From Kribbella amoyensis (GTDB taxonomy: Bacteria; Actinomycetota; Actinomycetes; Propionibacteriales; Kribbellaceae): a stretch of DNA of 64,000 bases. The DNA is taken from contig NZ_VIVK01000003.1 of NCBI RefSeq assembly GCF_007828865.1, positions 372,001 through 436,000 of the forward strand. Direction: 5' to 3'. The position numbers and the translations under genes are program-made. The notes beneath the pieces are model-generated. The model was not told the origin of the DNA. It searched no databases and worked only from the letters and a program-made list of their open reading frames with translations. Below, in pieces: positions 32,584 to 41,940 of this stretch (the first letter of the stretch is position 1; every line of letters begins with the position of its first letter).

Positions 32584-32645
32584 CGCACCGGTCACCGGGC
32601 ACTCCGGGAGGGAGGTCGTTCTCCTGGAGGTCAGGGACCGGTGCG
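32584..32645. terminator. Possible terminator between convergent genes
   Basis: CGCACCGGTC (32584-32593) and GACCGGTGCG (32636-32645) are perfect 10-bp inverted arms around a 42-nt loop that holds further GGAG/CTCC pairing. They lie between the SMR gene and the end of the nucleotidyltransferase-like gene. Confidence 0.4.
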
Positions 32646-33296
32646 GGTCGGCCGGAGCGGCGCGCGCCCCCGAGTCGGTACCGCGGCCGGCGGGACGACC
32701 GGCAGGGTGTCGAGCGGGCCGGAGGTGGCCTGGCCGACCAGCGTCGCGTAGTCGTCCCAGGTCCGCACCGTCGGCGGAATGTTGCCAATGGCATCGACAT
32801 CCGTGACCAGGTGCGGACCGGCGTCGATCAGGTGCCACAGCTCCTCGTCACTGCGCAGCCCGCGCAACGAGCCGAACGTCTCCCGGCCGAACCACACCGG
32901 GTGGCCGCGCCCGTCGTCGTACCGCGTGACGCCGATCGGCGTGGCCACCTCGGCGACCAGGGACCACACGGCAGCCGACGTCACGCCGGGCTGGTCCCCC
33001 AGCATCACCACCAGGCCGTCGGTCCGCCGGTCCACCGCGTCCAGGGCCGGGACGACCGAGGAGCTACCGGTGTCGGCGTGCGGTGATTCGACCACGCGGG
33101 TGCCGTCCAGGTCGACCCGCTCGCGGATCTGCTCGGCAGCGACGCCGAGGGTGACGAGCAGCTGGTCGAAGCCGCAGTCGCGTGCGGTCTCCAGGGTGGC
33201 GTCGAGCACCGTGGTGCCCTGGTAGGCCAGCAACTGGCGGGGTACGCCGATCCTCGGCGAACCCTCCGCGGCGAGCACCATCCCGGTGACGAACAT
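32631..33296 (-). CDS. MobA-like nucleotidyltransferase, altered signature
   Basis: A 221-residue protein of the MobA/MocA NTP-transferase fold. The family opens with LAAGxSxRxGxPK; here it reads VLAAEGSPRIGVPRQLLAY, so one glycine is replaced by Glu, the loop is one residue shorter and the lysine is Arg. The later VVMLGDQPGVTSAAV keeps the metal-binding DQP. By family it would be a molybdenum-cofactor cytidylyl- or guanylyltransferase, but the changed loop casts doubt on activity. No molybdoenzyme gene lies nearby. Confidence 0.75.
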   Translation of the reverse strand: MFVTGMVLAAEGSPRIGVPRQLLAYQGTTVLDATLETARDCGFDQLLVTLGVAAEQIRERVDLDGTRVVESPHADTGSSSVVPALDAVDRRTDGLVVMLGDQPGVTSAAVWSLVAEVATPIGVTRYDDGRGHPVWFGRETFGSLRGLRSDEELWHLIDAGPHLVTDVDAIGNIPPTVRTWDDYATLVGQATSGPLDTLPVVPPAAVPTRGRAPLRPTRTGP

Positions 33297-33432
33297 CGCC
33301 GCATCAACCCCCGACCTGGAACGGACACATCACGCCAGGCTCCTTAGTCGATGCCTCCTCCGAGAGAACCGGATGCCACGCAGAGTGTCAACCTCTGCAC
33401 AACTTCGACAGCGAGCCGGCCGTGAGCGGGGA

Positions 33433-34089
33433 TCAGCGCAACGTGGCGGCGAACGTCTCCAGGGCCGGGTAGCCGGCGTTGCCGACGACGATCGTGGTGA
33501 CCCCCGAGCCGACCAGGACCAGCGCGTGCTCGTCCTTGCGGTCCAGCAGGGTCCGGCGCTGCCAGGTCACACCGTTGACCGTCGCGGTGCCGTCGTCCTC
33601 GGTCTTGCCGAGCTCGTCGTTCTGGAACCCGCGGCTGGTGACGTTGGACTGCTCCAGCCCGACGTACTTCTTCTCGCTGGTGACGATGCCGAGGTGCCAG
33701 GTGATCGGGCTCTGCTCGGGCGCGCGGAACCGGACGCTGGTCGCCGTCCACCCGGCCGGCATCGGCTCCGGGCCGCGGATCCAGGACGCCAGCTTCTTCG
33801 CGTCGGCGAGCTGCTCGGTGTACGGGACGGCGTTGACCTTCTCCTGCTTGGGCCGCCAGGTGACGATCATCAGGAACGCGACCACGACGAAGCAGGCCAG
33901 CAGGGCCCAGAACATGTTGGTCAGGGTGCGCGCCTTGGCCCGGTTCACCCGGTCCTGGGCCCGGTACTCCATCGCCTCCGCGCGGGCCCGGGCGCGCTCC
34001 CGCGTCTCCGCGTCGATCACGGTGGACGGGGAAGCGTTCTCCTCGGTGCCGGGGCCGGGGTCGGCCGGCTCTTGACCTGTCGGGCTCAT
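33433..34089 (-). CDS. DUF4245 membrane protein
   Basis: A 218-residue protein: an acidic and then Arg-rich cytosolic start (RERARARAEAMEYRAQDRVNRAK), one membrane segment (TNMFWALLACFVVVAFLMIV), and an outside domain with VPYTEQLADAKKLASW, PAGWTATSVRFR, TWHLGIVTSEKKYVGLEQSN and LVGSGVTTIVVGNA, the DUF4245 pattern. The function is unknown. It is divergent from glpX, as in many actinomycetes. Confidence 0.87.
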   Translation of the reverse strand: MSPTGQEPADPGPGTEENASPSTVIDAETRERARARAEAMEYRAQDRVNRAKARTLTNMFWALLACFVVVAFLMIVTWRPKQEKVNAVPYTEQLADAKKLASWIRGPEPMPAGWTATSVRFRAPEQSPITWHLGIVTSEKKYVGLEQSNVTSRGFQNDELGKTEDDGTATVNGVTWQRRTLLDRKDEHALVLVGSGVTTIVVGNAGYPALETFAATLR

Positions 34090-34167
34090 GGCACCAGTGT
34101 CCCCTGCGCCGGAAGTGGCCGCGGTAGGGGGCGTCGGCGGCGGGCCCGGGTTGGCTACGATCCCGCC

Positions 34168-35202
34168 ATGAGCGACCCCACCACACCCCCTGCCCATCTC
34201 GAGGTCGGCGAGCGCGCCCCCGACCGGAACCTGGCTCTGGAACTGGTCCGGGTGACCGAGGCCGCCGCGATGGCCGCCGGCCGGTGGGTCGGCCGGGGCG
34301 ACAAGAACGGCGCCGACGGTGCGGCCGTGAACGCGATGCGCACCCTGATCGGCACGGTCGGGATGAACGGCGTGGTGGTGATCGGCGAGGGCGAGAAGGA
34401 CAACGCCCCGATGCTCTACAACGGCGAGCAGGTCGGCGCCGGCGACGGGCCCGAGTGCGACGTCGCGGTCGACCCGGTCGACGGCACGACGCTGGTGGCC
34501 AAGGGGATGGCGAACGGAATCGCCGTGATGGCGGTGTCGCCGCGGCACACGATGTACGACCCGTCCGCCGTGTTCTACATGGAGAAGCTGGTGGTCGGGC
34601 CGGAGGCGGCCGACGTGGTGGACATCCGGCTGCCGGTCGCGGAGAACATCCGCCGGGTCGCGAAGGCGAAGGGCTCCAGCGTCGAGGACGTCACCGTGGT
34701 CCTGCTGGACCGGCCGCGGCACGAGCAGATCGCGGCCGAGATCCGGGCCACCGGGGCGCGGATCAAGTTCATCAGCGACGGCGACGTGGCCGGCGCGGTC
34801 GAGGCGGCCCGGCCGGACACCGGGCTGGACATGCTGGTCGGCATCGGCGGGACCCCGGAGGGCATCATCGCCGCCTGCGCGATGAAGTGCGTCGGCGGCC
34901 TGATCCAGGGCCGGCTCTGGCCGCGCGACGACGACGAGCGGCAGCGCGCCGTCGACGCCGGCCACGACCTCGAGCGCGTCCTCACCACCGACGACCTGGT
35001 CGGCGGGGACGACTGCTTCTTCGTCGCCACCGGCATCACCGACGGCGAGCTGCTGCGCGGCGTCCGGTACGGCCGCTCCACCGCGCGGACCCATTCGCTG
35101 GTGATGCGGTCGCGCAGCGGCACGATCCGCAGCATCGAGAGCGTGCACCAACTGGAGAAGCTGCGCGCGTACTCCGCCATCGACTTCGAGCACGCCCGAT
35201 GA
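34168..35202 (+). CDS. glpX: Class II fructose-1,6-bisphosphatase
   Basis: A 344-residue GlpX. VVVIGEGEKDNAPML and CDVAVDPVDGTTLVAKGM hold the metal ligands, GIGGTPEGIIAACAMKCVGG the substrate phosphate site. Actinobacteria usually depend on this form for gluconeogenesis. The ATG lies 6 nt after a -10-like TACGAT (34156-34161), a clear leaderless layout. It overlaps the sugar kinase gene by 4 nt, so fructose phosphate conversions are grouped. Confidence 0.96.
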   Translation: MSDPTTPPAHLEVGERAPDRNLALELVRVTEAAAMAAGRWVGRGDKNGADGAAVNAMRTLIGTVGMNGVVVIGEGEKDNAPMLYNGEQVGAGDGPECDVAVDPVDGTTLVAKGMANGIAVMAVSPRHTMYDPSAVFYMEKLVVGPEAADVVDIRLPVAENIRRVAKAKGSSVEDVTVVLLDRPRHEQIAAEIRATGARIKFISDGDVAGAVEAARPDTGLDMLVGIGGTPEGIIAACAMKCVGGLIQGRLWPRDDDERQRAVDAGHDLERVLTTDDLVGGDDCFFVATGITDGELLRGVRYGRSTARTHSLVMRSRSGTIRSIESVHQLEKLRAYSAIDFEHAR

Positions 35203-36137
35203 CGGCACCCGTCCTCGTCGTCGGCGAGGCCCTCGTCGACATCGTCGGCACGGCCGGCCGGAGTCCCGGCAAGAACGGCACCAAGGCGACCCCGGGCGGC
35301 TCCCCCGCCAACGTCGCGGTCGGCCTGGCCCGGCTCGGCGTCCCGACCGAGCTGGTCACCCGGTTCGGCACCGACCCGTACGGCGACCAGCTCGGCGCGC
35401 ACCTGTTCGGCAACGGGGTCCAGCTGGCACCAGGATCGGTGGACCCGGGCTTCCGGACGAGTACGGCGACCGCCACCCTCGACTCCGACGGCGTCGCGTC
35501 GTACCAGTTCGACATCAGCTGGGAGCCGCCCGCGCTGACCCTCAACCGCGGCTGCCCCGCGGTCCACACCGGCTCGATCGCGACCGTGCTCGAACCGGGG
35601 GCGGAGGCGATCCGGAAGTTCCTCGGCACGCTCGCCGACCAGCCGGTCACGGTCACCCTGGACCCGAACGCGCGACCGACCATCACGCCCGACCCGGTGG
35701 CCACCTGGTCCGCGGTCCAGGCGCTGGCGGCGTTGTCGGACCTGGTCAAGCTGAGTGACGAGGACTGTGCGTTCCTGCGGCCGGGGTCGTCGCCGGAGGA
35801 GATCGCGGCCGAGTTGCTCGCGGCCGAGCGGACCCAGTGCGTCGTGATCACCCGCGGCGGTGACGGCGCGACCGGGGTCACCCGGACGGCCCACGTCGAG
35901 GTGAACGCCCCGGCGATCGAGGTGGTCGACACCGTGGGCGCGGGTGACTCGTTCATGTCCGCGTTGATCGCGGGACTGTCGGCGCGCGGACTGCTCGGTC
36001 CGGCCCGGTTGCGGGGCCTGGACGAGAAGGCGTTGTGCGAGGTGGTCGACTACGCGGTGAAGGCCGCCGCGATCACCTGTACCCGGCACGGCGCCGACCC
36101 GCCGACCTCCGCCGAGCACGCCGGCCGCTGGAGCTGA
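35199..36137 (+). CDS. PfkB-family carbohydrate kinase (fructokinase-like)
   Basis: A 312-residue ribokinase-fold enzyme: GEALVDIV and GGSPANVAVGLARLGVPTELV (read in pieces) form the first PfkB signature, and VVDTVGAGDSFMSALIAGL the second, with the catalytic Asp in GAGDSF. TRFGTDPYGDQLGAHL and the sugar-site glycines favour fructose or a similar hexose. Coupled to glpX (ATGA overlap), which supports a role in hexose phosphate balance. The substrate is an inference. Confidence 0.9.
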   Translation: MTAPVLVVGEALVDIVGTAGRSPGKNGTKATPGGSPANVAVGLARLGVPTELVTRFGTDPYGDQLGAHLFGNGVQLAPGSVDPGFRTSTATATLDSDGVASYQFDISWEPPALTLNRGCPAVHTGSIATVLEPGAEAIRKFLGTLADQPVTVTLDPNARPTITPDPVATWSAVQALAALSDLVKLSDEDCAFLRPGSSPEEIAAELLAAERTQCVVITRGGDGATGVTRTAHVEVNAPAIEVVDTVGAGDSFMSALIAGLSARGLLGPARLRGLDEKALCEVVDYAVKAAAITCTRHGADPPTSAEHAGRWS

Positions 36138-36139
36138 CC

Positions 36140-36622
36140 GTGAGTCCGGCGGGCACGTGGACCGCGGAGTTCGAGGCGTCCGGGCGCGTGGTGTTCCCGC
36201 CCCGGCGTAACCGGCTGCTGATCCGGCTGGCACTGGTCCTGGTGCTGTTCGGCAACTCGCTGTGGTCCAACCTCGAGCACCTCCGCGCCGACGACGTGTC
36301 CGGAGCGCTCGGAATCCTGCGGATCACGGCGCTCGCGGCGTTCGCGTACCTGGTCGGGCTGACCGTCTGGCAGTTGGCGACCGGACGTCCGGTGGTCACG
36401 ATCGACGGCACCGGGATCAGCCGCGGCGACCGGACCCGGCTCGGCTGGCATCAGATCGCCCGCATCGACGAGCCGTCCGGCCTGCCGGGGCTGCGGACCG
36501 TCCAGGTCCACCCGACCGAGCGGTCCGCGGGGCCGGTCGGCATTCCGCAGGACAATGTCCTGGAGCTGGGCGAGCTCGCTCGCTGGCTCCGCACCGTGCA
36601 CGACCACCGGAGGAACGGATGA
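36140..36622 (+). CDS. PH-like membrane protein, first tandem copy
   Basis: A 160-residue protein with two membrane helices (LLIRLALVLVLFGNSLW and ILRITALAAFAYLVGLTVW) followed by a small beta-rich domain, TGRPVVTIDGTGISRGDRTRLGWHQIARID, typical of bacterial PH-like (bPH2/STM3941) proteins. Its neighbour has the same layout and motifs (PPRRN, TGRPV, GI-x2-G-x3-L-x-W). The GTG starts 2 nt past the kinase stop and its stop overlaps the next gene. The function is unknown. Confidence 0.7.
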   Translation: MSPAGTWTAEFEASGRVVFPPRRNRLLIRLALVLVLFGNSLWSNLEHLRADDVSGALGILRITALAAFAYLVGLTVWQLATGRPVVTIDGTGISRGDRTRLGWHQIARIDEPSGLPGLRTVQVHPTERSAGPVGIPQDNVLELGELARWLRTVHDHRRNG

Positions 36623-37128
36623 ACGCCGCCGACCCGACCAACGATGCCGAGCGCATCGGCCGCTGGGAGAAGGCGTTCGCGGGCGCCGACGGGTTGCGAG
36701 TCCCCCCTCGCCGGAACCTGATGATCCGCCGGTTGGTGGTCTTCGGCCTGCTCGTCCTCGCCACCGGCTGGCCGGTCCTGTCGGCAGTGCTCGGCAACTC
36801 GGAGTGGCGCGGCTGGCCGGTCTTCTGCGCCGTCTGCCTGCCGTTCTTCCTGTTCTTCGGCCTGCAGACCGGCCGCGCGCTGCTGACCGGGCGCCCGGTC
36901 CTGGTCGTCGACCGGACCGGGATCGCGGTCGGCAAGCAGCAACTGGCCTGGCCGGACATCACCGCGATCGATCTGCAGAAGAAGAACCTGCCGCAGGGAC
37001 TGCAGTCCATCGGCATCACCGCCGGGAACCGCCGGCTCGATCTCACCGAGGAACACCTCGAGAACCTGTCCGTCTTCGAACGCTGGCTCGAGCGCGTCTG
37101 GAAGAAGCAGACCACGCACGACGACTGA
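36619..37128 (+). CDS. PH-like membrane protein, second tandem copy
   Basis: A 169-residue paralogue of the preceding product: VPPRRNLMIRRLVVFGLLVLA then a second helix, then TGRPVLVVDRTGIAVGKQQLAWPDITAIDL. The end differs (VFERWLERVWKKQTTHDD). The two genes overlap by ATGA, so they probably form a complex. I take them to be an ancient tandem duplication at the end of the glpX operon. Confidence 0.7.
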   Translation: MNAADPTNDAERIGRWEKAFAGADGLRVPPRRNLMIRRLVVFGLLVLATGWPVLSAVLGNSEWRGWPVFCAVCLPFFLFFGLQTGRALLTGRPVLVVDRTGIAVGKQQLAWPDITAIDLQKKNLPQGLQSIGITAGNRRLDLTEEHLENLSVFERWLERVWKKQTTHDD

Positions 37129-37193
37129 GCGGTCCGGGAACTGGGCCCCTACCGGCTGTCGGCCGGAAACAGCCCTCGTCTACGGTCGTCTGC

Positions 37194-38009
37194 GTGTCCT
37201 GGAACCGCCGGCCCGTGCTCGCCCTGCAGAACGTCGACTTCGTCCGGAACGAGAAGGTACTGCTCGCCGACGTCTCGCTGACGGTCCGCGCGGGCGAACG
37301 CTGGGCCCTGCTCGGCCCGAACGGTGCAGGCAAGAGCACGTTGCTCCGGCTCTGCGGCGCGGTCAATCACCCGACCCGCGGCACCGTCGACGTACTCGGC
37401 CGCCGGATGGGCCGGGTCGACATCCGCGAGCTGCGCGAGTCGATCGGCCACGTGGATCCGCGGCACCCGCTGCGCTCGCCGCTGACCATCGAGCAGGTCG
37501 TGCTGACCGGTGTCACCGGCTCGATCGAACTGATGCCGCGCTGGCAGCCGACGGCCGAGGAGCAGGCTCGCGCGACCGACCTGATCGACCTGCTCGGCAT
37601 CGGTACGCACGCGATGTCACCGTGGACGACCCTGTCCCAGGGTGAGCGAGGACGCGCGCTGATCGCCCGCGCCCTGATCGCGGATCCGGGCCTGCTGTTG
37701 CTCGACGAGCCGTCGACCGGGCTGGACGTCGCCGCGCGCGAGCAGCTGCTGGAGACCATCGACCTGGTCCACACGACCCGGCCGGAGCTGGCGTCGGTCC
37801 TGGTGACTCACCACCTCGAGGAACTGCCGTCCTCGACGACCCACGCGGCCCTGATTCGTCGCGGGCTGCTGCACGCCGCGGGACCGGTGGACGACGTACT
37901 CACCACCCGGCTGATCTCCGAGTGCTTCGACCACCCGATCGAGATCACCCGCAACGGCACCCGCTGGACGGCGACCGCGCAGACGTCGGACACCCGCCGC
38001 GCGGGCTGA
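37194..38009 (+). CDS. ABC transporter ATP-binding protein
   Basis: A 271-residue ATPase with Walker A GPNGAGKST, Q-loop region SIGHVDPRHPLRSPLT, signature LSQGERGRALIARAL, Walker B LLLLDEPSTGLD and the switch histidine in VLVTHHLEELP. No permease gene adjoins it; the sequence is close to the YlmA/ModF-like stand-alone ATPases. GTG start 7 nt after TACGGT (37181-37186), so a leaderless message of its own. Confidence 0.92.
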   Translation: MSWNRRPVLALQNVDFVRNEKVLLADVSLTVRAGERWALLGPNGAGKSTLLRLCGAVNHPTRGTVDVLGRRMGRVDIRELRESIGHVDPRHPLRSPLTIEQVVLTGVTGSIELMPRWQPTAEEQARATDLIDLLGIGTHAMSPWTTLSQGERGRALIARALIADPGLLLLDEPSTGLDVAAREQLLETIDLVHTTRPELASVLVTHHLEELPSSTTHAALIRRGLLHAAGPVDDVLTTRLISECFDHPIEITRNGTRWTATAQTSDTRRAG

Positions 38010-38018
38010 CCCGCTGGA

Positions 38019-38729
38019 TCAGGTGAGCCGGAGCCGCTTGCTGAGGCGGGGGCCGCGCTTGACCTTGATCTCGCCGAGGATCGCCGTGCCGCGGATATGG
38101 AAGACCTTCACCGGTCCGGTGGCCGGGTCGACGGCGCCGCCGAAGCCGGCCTCCTGCTCGGTGACGGAGCCGAGGATCGGGTTGCCGTCGAGGTGCACGA
38201 TCGCGTTCTGCGGGACCCGGATCTTCACCTCCGACAGGATCGACTTCACCTCCACGAAGATCTCGTCGTACGGCAGCTGCGCCTCGGTGTAGTCCAGCGT
38301 CACGTCACCGAGGACGGCGTTGACCTCCTGCCGCTGCGGGGCCAGCCAGCCGCCGGTGCGCTTGGTTTCGGCCAGGAACGTGTTGATCACCGGGGTCGAG
38401 TCGCTCTGCGCGTACTGCGCGGGGTGCTGCTCGCCGCTGTACTGCGCCGGCGTGCTCGGGGCACTCGGTCCGCCCGGGAGGTCCGCGGTGATGTGAACGA
38501 GCTCGCCGTACGTCTTCGCGTTGTACGTCGTCTCCAGCCGGTCCTCCAGCTCGGTGAAGCTCAGCCGCCCCTCGCCGGCCGCGGCCCGGAGGACCTCGGC
38601 GACGTCCTCGCGTTCCAGGTCGGAGACGCGGCGGCGCAACGCCAGCTCGTCCCCGGTCGGCTGCGCCACGGGCGCGTCCTGCGGGCGGTCCTGGGGCCTG
38701 TCCTGCTGCGAGTTCTCGTCCTGAGCCAC
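38019..38729 (-). CDS. DUF1707 protein with LiaF-like C-terminal domain
   Basis: A 236-residue soluble protein. The DUF1707 (SHOCT-like) helix-turn is LRRRVSDLEREDVAEVLRAAAGEGRLSFTELEDRLETTYNAKTYGEL (read in pieces). A Gln/Ser-rich linker leads to a beta-helical domain of the cell-wall-active antibiotic response (LiaF/YvqF) type with EVNAVLGDVTLDYTEAQLP, SEVKIRVPQNAIVHLDG and GEIKVKRGP. Such proteins are membrane- or envelope-stress associated in actinomycetes; there is no membrane helix here. Confidence 0.85.
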   Translation of the reverse strand: MAQDENSQQDRPQDRPQDAPVAQPTGDELALRRRVSDLEREDVAEVLRAAAGEGRLSFTELEDRLETTYNAKTYGELVHITADLPGGPSAPSTPAQYSGEQHPAQYAQSDSTPVINTFLAETKRTGGWLAPQRQEVNAVLGDVTLDYTEAQLPYDEIFVEVKSILSEVKIRVPQNAIVHLDGNPILGSVTEQEAGFGGAVDPATGPVKVFHIRGTAILGEIKVKRGPRLSKRLRLT

Positions 38730-38924
38730 GACAGCACGATACGCGGGCGGGCGGCCCGGTGCCGATGAGTTGACTCCCCCATTTCGACCCTGACCGCACC
38801 CCTGAGTCTCCGGCTCCGGCGAATCGGTCCGCGGGGTTGCCGACCGGCCCGTCGCCGCGCCCGCGGAGGGCCGGATCTAGGCTTGGGCTCGCAACGCAGA
38901 CCATTTCGCCAGGAGGTACGCCCG

Positions 38925-40589
<1,665 letters not shown>

Positions 40590-40612
40590 CGGCATCGGCG
40601 AGACGTGCCGAA

Positions 40613-40643
40613 CGGACCCGGTTGCGGTGGCGCAACCGGTCCG
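40613..40643. terminator. Terminator after the class I fumarase
   Basis: CGGACCCGGTTGCG-GTGG-CGCAACCGGTCCG pairs over about 13 bp with one bulge, between convergent genes. Confidence 0.75.
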
Positions 40644-40652
40644 GGGGCGGCC

Positions 40653-40811
40653 TCAGCTCGCGTTGCTGTCGACGGGCTCCGGGATCTTGACCAGCAGAGC
40701 CCTGGTGGCGCGGACGAGGTCGGCTTCGTTGTGACCGAAGGCCTGGAGGTAGCTGCGGAGCGCGGAGCGCAGTAGTTGGAGCTCCTCGGCATCCAGCTCG
40801 ATGGTGTACAT
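40653..40811 (-). CDS. Small conserved protein, 52 aa
   Basis: A 52-residue protein starting at the ATG 40811: MYTIELDAEELQLLRSAL, then SYLQAFGHNEADLVRATRALL. The two-helix layout with an FGH turn is seen in small conserved actinobacterial proteins; the function is unknown. The frame runs on upstream through the next gene without coding meaning. Acidic and cytosolic. Confidence 0.7.
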   Translation of the reverse strand: MYTIELDAEELQLLRSALRSYLQAFGHNEADLVRATRALLVKIPEPVDSNAS

Positions 40812-40885
40812 ATTTCCAAGGTAAGACTCTGCCTGGCAGGTGCAACCACCCGTGACCCAGCTGTTGCCGGCCGGACCGTGGGGGC

Positions 40886-41863
40886 TCAGTGACCGGCCAG
40901 GTCGCGGCCGAGCTCGGTGCACACGTAGAGGACCTGCTTGCCCTGCCGGTGGCGGCTGACCAGACCGGCGTCGTACAGCACCTTGAGGTGGGCCGAGATG
41001 CTGCTGGGTGCGGCGCCGAGGCGGGCAGCCAGGTGGGTCGTGGTCTGCGGTGCGTCGAGGACGGCGAGCAGGCTGGCCCTGGTGTCGCCGACCAGGCGCG
41101 CGAGCGGCCGGCCGGTGGGTGACGGGCGGCGTTCCCAGAGCGTCCCGATCGCCCGGGCGCCGTAATAGATAGCGGCTGGCGAGGCGTTCCGGACAGCGAA
41201 GGCGGGCCGCCCGGCCAGGAAGACGCTGGGGATCAAAGGCAGGCCCGCACCGGTGAGCTCGCGCTCGATGTGCTGGTGCCAGTCGATCCGCAGGCGTCCC
41301 TCCAGCCAGGTCAGGGTCGGGTGGATCTCGGCGAGCATGCGGCCGGGTCCATGGTCGGCGAGGGCGCGGGTGCGGTAGGCGATGTCGGCTTCCAGCAGCG
41401 TTCGCATCCGCGGCCAGAAGGGTTCGACGGCCAGCCGCCACCAGGTCGAGAGAGCGGTCACCAGCAGTGGAAGCCCTCGCTCGGGTTCGGCGTGGAGCCG
41501 CCGGCCGAAATCGACCAGCGGGGTATGCCCCGTGACCGAGTCCAGGTCGGCGCGCATCGTGTCTGGAGTCGTCGCCCTGAGCACGTCCAGCTCGGACTCG
41601 ATCGCGGTCAGCGGTGAGCGCGGTGGTGGCGTGAGGAAGTCGGGCAGCCACGCGGCCGGCCGGATCAGTGCCTCCAGCAGCGGGCGATGCGGGCGGAACT
41701 CGGGCGACCGGTCGACCCGTTCGGCGTGTTTCAGCCAGGACAGGTGGACGGCGTTCGCGCCCGGGTCCTGCAGGCACCAGCGGCTGGCCACCGTGTCCCA
41801 CAACGGGGAGATGGCAAAGCGCGTACTGGCCAGGTCGTCGGCGCCGAACCGAATGATCAACAC
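40886..41863 (-). CDS. ArsR-type regulator with N-terminal DUF5937-like domain
   Basis: A 325-residue protein from the GTG 41863 (a GTG at 41878 would add five residues). The N-terminus VLIIRFGADDLASTRFAISPLWD is typical of the large actinobacterial HTH proteins annotated DUF5937/ArsR. The winged helix is at the C-terminus: RASLLAVLDAPQTTTHLAARLGAAPSSISAHLKVLYDAGLVSRHRQGKQVLY (read in pieces). It is divergent from an MFS transporter gene, and an inverted repeat lies in the gap, so control of efflux is likely. Confidence 0.85.
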   Translation of the reverse strand: MLIIRFGADDLASTRFAISPLWDTVASRWCLQDPGANAVHLSWLKHAERVDRSPEFRPHRPLLEALIRPAAWLPDFLTPPPRSPLTAIESELDVLRATTPDTMRADLDSVTGHTPLVDFGRRLHAEPERGLPLLVTALSTWWRLAVEPFWPRMRTLLEADIAYRTRALADHGPGRMLAEIHPTLTWLEGRLRIDWHQHIERELTGAGLPLIPSVFLAGRPAFAVRNASPAAIYYGARAIGTLWERRPSPTGRPLARLVGDTRASLLAVLDAPQTTTHLAARLGAAPSSISAHLKVLYDAGLVSRHRQGKQVLYVCTELGRDLAGH

Positions 41864-41883
41864 GGTTCCCAGTGTCACCGACG

Positions 41884-41901
41884 ATTCGCCTCGGAACGAA
41901 T
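41884..41901. promoter_or_regulatory. Possible operator between regulator and MFS gene
   Basis: ATTCG-CCTCGGAA-CGAAT, an inverted repeat with 5-bp arms (6 bp if the imperfect outer pair is counted), lies in the divergent gap of about 80 nt. Confidence 0.4.
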
Positions 41902-41940
41902 TGATATCCGTGGCCCGGCGGCATCGGGTTCCATCCCGCC

